A DNA stretch of 10,962 bases from CAZJHX01 sp964545715 (GTDB lineage: Bacteria > Myxococcota_A > UBA9042 > GCA-2863065): the NCBI GenBank assembly GCA_964545715.1, contig CAZJHX010000243.1, positions 1 through 10,962 of the forward strand, in the 5' to 3' direction. The notes beneath the pieces were generated by a model. That model was not told where the DNA came from. It ran no database searches and was given only the letters and a program-made list of their open reading frames with translations. Position numbers and translations under genes: made by a program. The stretch's first letter is position 1, and each line of letters starts with the position of its first letter. Below are positions 1 to 5,055 of this stretch, in pieces.

Positions 1-1
1 C

Positions 2-262
2 GTGAGTGAGCCCACCGTCGTCCTCGAACACCCCGAACTCGGCGGCTACCACGCGACCGTCGAGGCGCACTTCTATGGCCCGGTTTGCGGAGCCCACCGC
101 CTCAGCATCATCGACGACGAGGGAGATCTCATTTTGGACTACCTAAACCGCCTCGACCCGCCCGAGGAGCGGATGGAGGCCATCCGCCTGCTCCTCGTGA
201 AGCACGGCTACCTGGCGGCAAACGACCGCCTCCCTACCACTCTCACCCAGGGTTCACGATGA
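2..262 (+). CDS. Hypothetical protein, possibly 5'-partial
   Basis: An 86-residue reading frame starts at GTG (2-4) and ends at TGA (260-262). Only one base precedes the GTG, so the true start and any ribosome-binding site may lie outside the window. The product is acidic and soluble-looking, with no signal peptide or membrane segment. Visible features are an Ile-Ile-Asp-Asp-Glu-Gly-Asp turn near residues 36-42 and a helical stretch (Pro-Pro-Glu-Glu-Arg-Met-Glu-Ala-Ile) near 53-61. I do not recognise the family. It converges with the helix-turn-helix gene on the opposite strand, and the two coding ends overlap by 9 bp. Such tight convergent packing of small genes suits a mobile-element or phage remnant, but that is inference. 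No function is assigned. Confidence 0.5.
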   Translation: MSEPTVVLEHPELGGYHATVEAHFYGPVCGAHRLSIIDDEGDLILDYLNRLDPPEERMEAIRLLLVKHGYLAANDRLPTTLTQGSR

Positions 263-547
263 GGCTGTCGTCATGGTCTCAGTAAGCGCCCGCCGAATCG
301 TCCAGTCCCGGTACCTCTCGGGCGAGGAGAGCATCGCCTGACGAACCGCCTTGGGCAGCTCGAGCAACTTCATCAACTGGGTGACTCTCGCCCGCGTGAG
401 CCCCTCCCGGCGAGAGATGGAGGCCCGAGTCTCATCGCCTGAATCGATCTCCTCCTGCCAACTCATCACCCGCTTCAGAGTCTGCGGCACAACAGGCGGA
501 GCGTTGGCCTTCTTCTCCTTGTTCCTGGCCGCCCGCGTTCGCTTCAA
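254..547 (-). CDS. Helix-turn-helix protein of the recombinase-associated type, possibly N-terminally truncated
   Basis: The 97-residue product starts at TTG (547-545), with a weak GA-rich stretch (AGAGAG) directly before it. Residues 1-20 are Lys/Arg-rich. Residues 29-37 (Ser-Trp-Gln-Glu-Glu-Ile-Asp-Ser-Gly) and the helix-turn-helix at about 41-64 (ISRREGLTRARVTQLMKLL) resemble the short DNA-binding proteins, or C-terminal modules, often encoded beside serine recombinases in Myxococcota and related phyla. The ending Asp-Trp-Thr-Ile-Arg-Arg-Ala-Leu also fits that pattern. The same frame stays open well upstream of the TTG, back to about 690, without ATG or GTG. It reads Val-Ile-Asp-Arg-Phe-Ser-Ile-Pro-Arg-Pro just before the start, so the gene may be the 3' remnant of a longer one cut at the boundary with the LamG gene. 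No recombinase is visible in the window. Family assignment rests on recognition of the HTH pattern only. Confidence 0.6.
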   Translation of the reverse strand: MKRTRAARNKEKKANAPPVVPQTLKRVMSWQEEIDSGDETRASISRREGLTRARVTQLMKLLELPKAVRQAMLSSPERYRDWTIRRALTETMTTASS

Positions 548-613
548 CTCTCTCTTGGAAGGAGGACTTGCGGGTCGCGGGATACTGAATCGGTCGATGA
601 CCGGGCTGGTTCT
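548..613. other. Divergent gap between HTH gene and LamG gene; candidate rearrangement junction
   Basis: These 66 bases separate the divergent TTG starts of the helix-turn-helix gene (547, minus) and the LamG gene (614, plus). I see no convincing ribosome-binding site for the plus-strand gene and no -35/-10 pair. Both flanking frames stay open into the gap, and both products appear to lack an N-terminus. That is what a junction between two truncated genes would look like. No terminal inverted repeat or target duplication is evident. Confidence 0.35.
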
Positions 614-2224
614 TTGAGGGTGGTCTATGGGGACGCACTCAAGACCGAGACCAGCAGCGCCGTCGGCTTGACCTTGAAGGGCAACGTCGTAGGCGGCGCG
701 CAGCTGAAGCCGGGCGCCGGTTACTACGGCGGCGGCGCGGTGTTCAACGGCCAGGACGGCTCCAAGATCGAGGTTGAGATCCCGGCCGTGCCCGAGGAGC
801 CGATCAGCGTGCTGGACGACATCACCCAGTACCAGCTTGAGCTGCGCCTACGCGGCGATGCGACCGGCTATGCGACGGCGCTGGTCTGGACGGAGCCGCT
901 GGCCTTCGCGATGAAGACGACCAGCAAGGGTCAGATCGAGTGCCTGTGGCGCACCGAGGACTGGGACGGCGCCCGCTCAGTCGTCTCGACGCGCTCGGTC
1001 CTGGACGGCAAATGGCACCATGTCGCCTGTGTGCGCAGCATCGAAAACGAAGGCAGCGGCTCCCAGAAGATGGCCGTGTTCATCGACGGCGTCGTGGACG
1101 GAGCGCAGGCCGAGGAGTTTGCCACCGTGCGGCTGGCCACCACCTGGTGGATGACGATCGGCGCCGACAACAACGGCGGTCAGCCGTTCAACGGCACCAT
1201 CGACGACTTGAAGCTGTCGGAGGTCGCCCTGGAGTTCCAGCACGACTGGGACTGGGACGGCGTAGCCAACGGCAGCGACAACTGCCCGCTGCTTCACAAC
1301 CCCGGCCAGCTCGACAGCAACGAGGACGGCGTGGGCGATCCCTGCTCCAACTGGAGCGTCAGCCGCTGCATCGAGGACTACGAGTGTGACACCAAGGACC
1401 CGTGCCTGGAGAGCGCCTGCCACTACGGCGATTGCTTCTACACGACCCTGGCCGGCGACCAGTGCGATGACGGCGACGAGTACACCAGCGGCGACATCTG
1501 CAACGAGGACGGCGCGTGCCGCGGCACGGTGATGGATGTCACGATCGACCAGAACATGTCGCTGACCCCCGGACACCACCGGTTTGGCCACGTCGTGGTC
1601 AAGTCCGGCTCGCGACTGACCTGTCAGGGTGAGTCGGTCGGCTATTACGGCCGCGGCTGCACGATCTACGCCCCCTCCATCACGGTGGAGAAGGGCGCCA
1701 CGCTCAGCGCCGACGGACAGGGCTTTGCCGGCATGGAGGGTCCCGGTGGCGGCTGCAACAGCGGCGGAAGCTGCCCCGATCAAGGCGCCGGTCACGGCGG
1801 CGACGGCGGCTCCAACGCAGCGGTCGGCTGCTCCAAGGCGTACGGCACGGCGAGCTATCCCTCGTCGCTCGGCTCGGGCTCCGCGCAAAGCGAAGACGGC
1901 GTGTGCAAGCCCGGACCGCGTGGCGGCGGCAGCATCGTCCTGCAGATCTACGGCAGCCCGGCGGTCGTCGACGGGCGCATCTCCGCCATCCCGGAGCCCG
2001 GCACCACGGCCGGCTCGGCGGGCGGCAGCATCTTGATCTCCGCTCCAGCGCTCGAGGGCTCCGGCGTCATCGACGCCAGCGGCGGCGACGGCAGCATCGC
2101 GGGCGGCGCCGGCGGACGCATCGGGATCTACGGCAAGAACAGCGGCTTTGACGGCATCTTCCTGGTCACCGGCGGCGCGGGCAGCGGCAAGAGCGGCGGC
2201 GCCAAGGGTACGCTGGTCAAGTAG
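614..2224 (+). CDS. LamG / thrombospondin type-3 / CTDC-repeat / glycine-rich extracellular protein, apparently lacking its N-terminus
   Basis: The 536-residue product starts at a TTG with no clear Shine-Dalgarno. Residues 6-208 form a LamG (concanavalin-like) domain: GYYGGGAVFNG at 36-46, Lys-Trp-His-His-Val-Ala at 133-138, Phe-Ile-Asp-Gly at 156-159 and Gly-Thr-Ile-Asp-Asp-Leu at 194-199. Residues 211-244 are a thrombospondin type-3 calcium-binding repeat (DWDWDGV, then SDNCP, NPGQLD and DGVGDPC). Residues 252-303 are two CTDC-like Cys-rich units related to those of the large protein at the other end of the window. Residues 318-536 are a Gly-rich region (HHRFGHVVVKSG, GGGRI-like turns) that probably folds as a repetitive beta structure seen in surface proteins of these bacteria. 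The sequence begins almost directly with LamG and has no signal peptide, which is odd for such domains, so the gene is probably 5'-truncated or its true start has been lost. No C-terminal sorting tag is seen. Likely role: an exported adhesive or matrix protein. Confidence 0.8.
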   Translation: MRVVYGDALKTETSSAVGLTLKGNVVGGAQLKPGAGYYGGGAVFNGQDGSKIEVEIPAVPEEPISVLDDITQYQLELRLRGDATGYATALVWTEPLAFAMKTTSKGQIECLWRTEDWDGARSVVSTRSVLDGKWHHVACVRSIENEGSGSQKMAVFIDGVVDGAQAEEFATVRLATTWWMTIGADNNGGQPFNGTIDDLKLSEVALEFQHDWDWDGVANGSDNCPLLHNPGQLDSNEDGVGDPCSNWSVSRCIEDYECDTKDPCLESACHYGDCFYTTLAGDQCDDGDEYTSGDICNEDGACRGTVMDVTIDQNMSLTPGHHRFGHVVVKSGSRLTCQGESVGYYGRGCTIYAPSITVEKGATLSADGQGFAGMEGPGGGCNSGGSCPDQGAGHGGDGGSNAAVGCSKAYGTASYPSSLGSGSAQSEDGVCKPGPRGGGSIVLQIYGSPAVVDGRISAIPEPGTTAGSAGGSILISAPALEGSGVIDASGGDGSIAGGAGGRIGIYGKNSGFDGIFLVTGGAGSGKSGGAKGTLVK

Positions 2225-2241
2225 CCCAGTAGCTGATAGCT

Positions 2242-2265
2242 CACCTCTGTTGAAAGGCGGAGGTG
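2242..2265 (+). promoter_or_regulatory. Hairpin that encloses the Shine-Dalgarno of the HAD gene
   Basis: CACCTCTGTT (2242-2251) can pair with GGCGGAGGTG (2256-2265) around a GAAA tetraloop (2252-2255). This gives a continuous 10-bp stem: seven Watson-Crick pairs and three U-G wobbles near the loop. The 3' arm contains the Shine-Dalgarno GGAGG (2259-2263), which sits 5 nt before ATG 2269, so in RNA the hairpin would hide it. No T-run follows, which argues against a simple terminator. The LamG stop codon lies 17 nt upstream. A role in translational control of the downstream operon is inference. Confidence 0.5.
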
Positions 2266-2268
2266 CAT

Positions 2269-3021
2269 ATGATCAGTGCCGTGACGTTCGACCTGTGGGA
2301 CACCCTGGTCGTCGACGATTCCGATGAACCCAAGCGGGCCGCCAGGGGCCTGCGGTCCAAGCGCGACGAGCGACGCCATCTGCTCTGGGACGCGCTCAAC
2401 CGACAATCCCCGATCGACTACAAGACCGTGGCGCTGGCGTACGGCGTGGGCGACGCGGCGTTCAACGAGGTCTGGCACGAGCAGCACGTGACCTGGGAGA
2501 TCGGCACGCGCCTGGGTGTCATCCTCAAGGGGCTGGGCCGTACGCTGCCCGACGCTGAGTTGGAGGCCGTGGTCCGCGCGCACGAGGAGATGGAGGTCGA
2601 GATCTCCCCCGACCTGATCGCGGACGCCGCTCAGTGTCTCGAGACGCTGTCCGCGCGCTACAAGCTGTGCATCGTCTCGGACGCCATCGTCTCGCCGGGC
2701 CGCTGCCTGCGCGCCCTGCTCGAGAAGCATGGGGTCAAAAAATACTTCGGCGGCTTCGCCTTCTCCGACGAGGTAGGGCGCTGCAAGCCGCACCGGGCGA
2801 TGTTCGACTCCGCCGCTAAGCAGCTGGGGGTGCCGATCGAGCAGATGGTCCACATCGGCGACCGCGAGCACAACGACGTGCTGGGCCCGCTGGCGCTGGG
2901 CATGAAGGCCGTCCTGTTCACCGCCGCGCGGGACGCGGACAAGGCCGGCTCGGTCGCAAGCGCCATTTGCGAGCGTCACGCCGATCTCCCGGGTATCATC
3001 GACGCGCTTGCTGGAGGCTGA
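2269..3021 (+). CDS. HAD-superfamily (haloacid dehalogenase-like) protein
   Basis: This is a 250-residue cytoplasmic protein. I chose ATG 2269 because GGAGG at 2259-2263 lies 5 nt before it; the in-frame GTG at 2263 is inside that ribosome-binding site. HAD motifs appear in order: motif I FDLWDTL with nucleophile Asp8, a helical cap at about 20-115, motif II Ser137 (CIVSDA), motif III Lys173 (RCKPH), and motif IV GDREHND with Asp198 and Asp203. Length and layout fit the HAD-IA group with a C1 helical cap. In phosphatases the residue two after the nucleophile is Asp and acts as general acid/base. Here it is Trp10, although Asp11 follows. That makes a plain phosphatase assignment unsafe, since haloacid dehalogenases also lack this Asp. 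It heads a compact four-gene run and lies 8 nt before the amidotransferase gene. The substrate is unknown. Confidence 0.88.
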   Translation: MISAVTFDLWDTLVVDDSDEPKRAARGLRSKRDERRHLLWDALNRQSPIDYKTVALAYGVGDAAFNEVWHEQHVTWEIGTRLGVILKGLGRTLPDAELEAVVRAHEEMEVEISPDLIADAAQCLETLSARYKLCIVSDAIVSPGRCLRALLEKHGVKKYFGGFAFSDEVGRCKPHRAMFDSAAKQLGVPIEQMVHIGDREHNDVLGPLALGMKAVLFTAARDADKAGSVASAICERHADLPGIIDALAGG

Positions 3022-3029
3022 GCGACGAG

Positions 3030-3893
3030 ATGGCGAATAACGCACCCCGGTTTTTGGTGATCGACGGCTACACCAGGGCGTCACGTGAGCAGCTTCAAGG
3101 CGGCGGAGCCTCGCTCGCGGCAGACCTGTATGTGGCGATGCTCAAGCGCTGCGGGCCGGCCGGGACCGAGTGCGACGTCCTGTTTGCCTCCGATCCGGGC
3201 GCCCAGCTGCCGACCGGCGCCGCACTGAGCTCCTATGACGGGGTCGCGTGGACCGGCTGCAGCCTGTGCGTGTTCGACGAGCGCAAAGAGGTGCAGGACC
3301 AGATCCAGGTCGCAAAAGACTGCTTCAAGGCGGGCGTGCCGGCGTTTGGCAGCTGCTATGCCGCCCAAATCGCTGTCGTGGCCGCGGGCGGCACGGTCCA
3401 GGTCAATCCGCACGGTCGCGAGATGGGCATCGCACGCAAGATTCGGCTGACCCCGGCCGGTCGCGCGCACCCGCTGTACGAGGGCAAAGGCGACGTCTTC
3501 GACGCGTTCATCAGCCACGACGACGAGATCACGCACCTGCCGCCCGGCGCGGTGTCACTGTCGTCCAACCCGTGGACGCTGGTGCAGTCGGTGAGCGTCG
3601 TCCATAACGGCGGCACCTTCTGGGCGCTGCAGTACCACCCCGAATATGACCTACACGAGCTGGCGCGGCTGACCTACTGCCGCATCCCCAAGCTCATGCG
3701 GTACGGCTTCTTCAACAGCGAGCAGGCGGGCCGCGACTACGTGGATCTGCTGGAGACGCTGCACAACGACCCGACAAGGAAGGACATCGCATGGATGCTT
3801 GGAATCGACGCCGACGTCATGAACCAGGACGTACGGCAGCTGGAAGTCAGCAACTGGATCAACCGGCTCGTGCTGCCGTCGATGCGCCGATGA
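3030..3893 (+). CDS. Class I glutamine amidotransferase-like protein
   Basis: This is a 287-residue cytoplasmic protein. ATG 3030 follows the HAD stop by 8 nt; GGAGG at 3013-3017 is 12 nt upstream, slightly far. An upstream in-frame start at 2967 lies inside the HAD gene and is rejected. The GATase-1 fold is indicated by residues 8-13 (FLVIDG), 71-76 (GVAWTG), candidate nucleophile Cys109 in PAFGSCYAAQ, and the His203-Glu205 pair in ALQYHPEYD. These give a Cys-His-Glu triad like that of GMP-synthase-like amidotransferases. The nucleophile elbow reads Ser-Cys-Tyr-Ala-Ala-Gln rather than the common Cys-x-Gly-x-Gln, close to the Gly-Ser-Cys-Trp-Gly-x-Gln of stand-alone family members. The C-terminal 80 residues are helical and extend beyond the usual domain. 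Presumed reaction: release of ammonia from glutamine or hydrolysis of a gamma-glutamyl bond; the acceptor is unknown. No synthase partner is encoded nearby. Confidence 0.85.
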   Translation: MANNAPRFLVIDGYTRASREQLQGGGASLAADLYVAMLKRCGPAGTECDVLFASDPGAQLPTGAALSSYDGVAWTGCSLCVFDERKEVQDQIQVAKDCFKAGVPAFGSCYAAQIAVVAAGGTVQVNPHGREMGIARKIRLTPAGRAHPLYEGKGDVFDAFISHDDEITHLPPGAVSLSSNPWTLVQSVSVVHNGGTFWALQYHPEYDLHELARLTYCRIPKLMRYGFFNSEQAGRDYVDLLETLHNDPTRKDIAWMLGIDADVMNQDVRQLEVSNWINRLVLPSMRR

Positions 3894-4288
3894 GACTACG
3901 CCTCGTCTGCATGCTGATCATCCTGCTCTTCGCCCCCGCGGCGCTCGCGCTCATGCCGCCGCACGTGACGAAGATTACGCCCGGGCACGGCGGCACGCTG
4001 ACAGGCAATACCATCGTCATCGAGGGCTACTCCCTCAAATACGCGCCCCCCGACAAAGAGCTGAAGCTGACCGGCGCGACCACGGGCAAAGCCGTGGCAT
4101 ACACGCACAAGCTGGAGACCGAGTGGGTCGGCAAGTGCGACAAAGACTCCAAACCCGGCTCCTGCCAGCAGCGCTCCAAGCTGACGCTGACAATTACGCA
4201 GAAGCGCCTTCCAGACGTGATCAAGCTGAGTTACCTGGGAGACGAAGCGATGATAACGGTCAAGACAACCCCTCCCAAAAAGCGCTGA
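3890..4288 (+). CDS. Small exported protein with a TIG/IPT-like segment
   Basis: The 132-residue product starts at ATG 3890, overlapping the amidotransferase stop in ATGA. No Shine-Dalgarno is present, so translation is probably coupled. An earlier start at 3791 lies inside the amidotransferase gene and is rejected. Residues 1-20 are a clear signal peptide (basic MRLR, hydrophobic core, Ala-Ala-Leu-Ala end), with cleavage likely after Ala20. Residues 25-50 (HVTKITPGHGGTLTGNTIVI, then Glu-Gly) match the opening of a TIG/IPT immunoglobulin-like fold (a Pro, Gly-Gly-T, then a beta strand ending in G). The only two mature Cys, Cys83 and Cys92, could form a disulfide. The C-terminus is Lys-rich. 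It is likely periplasmic or surface-exposed. The precise function is unknown, and the TIG assignment is tentative. Confidence 0.75.
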   Translation: MRLRLVCMLIILLFAPAALALMPPHVTKITPGHGGTLTGNTIVIEGYSLKYAPPDKELKLTGATTGKAVAYTHKLETEWVGKCDKDSKPGSCQQRSKLTLTITQKRLPDVIKLSYLGDEAMITVKTTPPKKR

Positions 4289-4289
4289 T

Positions 4290-4988
4290 ATGCCCCGAAC
4301 ATTGCTTCTTCTCGCAGCTGTCACCCTGGGCTGCGCTCCCGTCAAACATACGCACCTGACCATCCACTTGGACGCCATGGCCAAGGCCGCGGAGATCGAG
4401 GATCCGGAGGTCGCAGCGATCGCGCTGAGAGAGGCCGTGCGCGCCGAGGTCCCGGGCATGCTGGCGGCGCTGGGGCGCTATGTGGCCGAGCTCGACGCGC
4501 TGGAAGAGTCCGCGGACCGCGAAGCCCAAGTGGCCGCCATCAAGGCCCGCATCAAACCCAACATGGAGCGCCTCCAAGCGGCCTTCAACGGTCTGGGCAA
4601 GCGCGCTGACGGCAACGAAGCTGCCGAGACGACCCTCTCCGCCCTGCGCGCCGGCCCGATCGGCCGTCTGCGGATGGACCTCATCCTCAAGGTGGGCTTT
4701 GACAGGATCTCGCTGCCGGCGTCCGACCTGTGCGGCCGCGCCTTCGACCACGTGATCGAGCTGTTCCAAAAGGAGTTCGGTGATCAACCGGCGATGGCGC
4801 CGGCGATCGCGAAACTCACAAGCGCGTCCGAGCGTCAGAGGGCGCTGGCTCAATGCAAGGTCGCGCCAATAATGGAGCTGCGCTGCGCACTGGCGGCGAA
4901 AACCATGGCTGAGCTGGGAAAATGCTCGCGCGGCAAGACGCAGCCCAAAAAAGCAGAGCCCGAGAAGTCCGACCCACCAAAAGAGTAA
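4290..4988 (+). CDS. Probable lipoprotein, function unknown
   Basis: The 232-residue product begins 1 nt after the preceding stop, without a ribosome-binding site, which suggests coupled translation. Residues 1-14 are a short hydrophobic signal ending in Val-Thr-Leu-Gly before Cys15. This is a passable but not ideal lipobox, because Leu is at -2 rather than -3. The mature protein is mostly Ala/Glu/Lys-rich helix (about 25-120), then a segment with Cys148, Cys189, Cys199 and Cys212 that could form two disulfides. It ends with a charged Lys/Glu/Pro tail (214-232). It is the last gene of the run and is followed directly by a hairpin terminator. I do not recognise a family. Its pairing with another exported protein behind two cytoplasmic enzymes is unusual, but the evidence does not show how they cooperate. 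Confidence 0.75.
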   Translation: MPRTLLLLAAVTLGCAPVKHTHLTIHLDAMAKAAEIEDPEVAAIALREAVRAEVPGMLAALGRYVAELDALEESADREAQVAAIKARIKPNMERLQAAFNGLGKRADGNEAAETTLSALRAGPIGRLRMDLILKVGFDRISLPASDLCGRAFDHVIELFQKEFGDQPAMAPAIAKLTSASERQRALAQCKVAPIMELRCALAAKTMAELGKCSRGKTQPKKAEPEKSDPPKE

Positions 4989-5016
4989 GAGCCCGGGGCG
5001 CGATGCCCCGAGCTCT
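4988..5016. terminator. Hairpin terminator between convergent genes
   Basis: Arms AGAGCCCGGGGC (4988-4999) and GCCCCGAGCTCT (5005-5016) flank the 5-nt loop GCGAT. On the plus strand the 12-bp stem has one C-A mismatch. On the minus strand that position becomes a G-U wobble, and the hairpin is followed by a pyrimidine-rich stretch (TTACTCTTTT), so it suits the transglutaminase-elicitor gene at least as well as the plus-strand run. It lies directly at the stop of the lipoprotein gene and 40 nt past the stop of the opposing gene. Confidence 0.65.
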
Positions 5017-5055
5017 CAAAAGGAAGGGAAGAAAGGACTAACTACTTCTCTGGAA

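Noticed and set aside
351..617. An 88-codon plus-strand frame upstream of the LamG gene.
   Set aside because: It is antisense to the helix-turn-helix gene, has no recognisable domain and is in a different frame from the LamG gene, so it is not its missing N-terminus.
977..1888. A 303-codon open frame on the minus strand within the LamG gene.
   Set aside because: Its composition is typical of GC-rich antisense frames, with no domain; the plus strand has LamG and thrombospondin-3 motifs.
2263..2268. Possible GTG start of the HAD gene.
   Set aside because: The GTG is part of the Shine-Dalgarno GGAGGTG; ATG 2269 is correctly spaced.
2128..3084. A 318-codon open frame on the minus strand across the HAD gene.
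   Set aside because: It is a shadow of the HAD gene and also overlaps the LamG end and the amidotransferase start.
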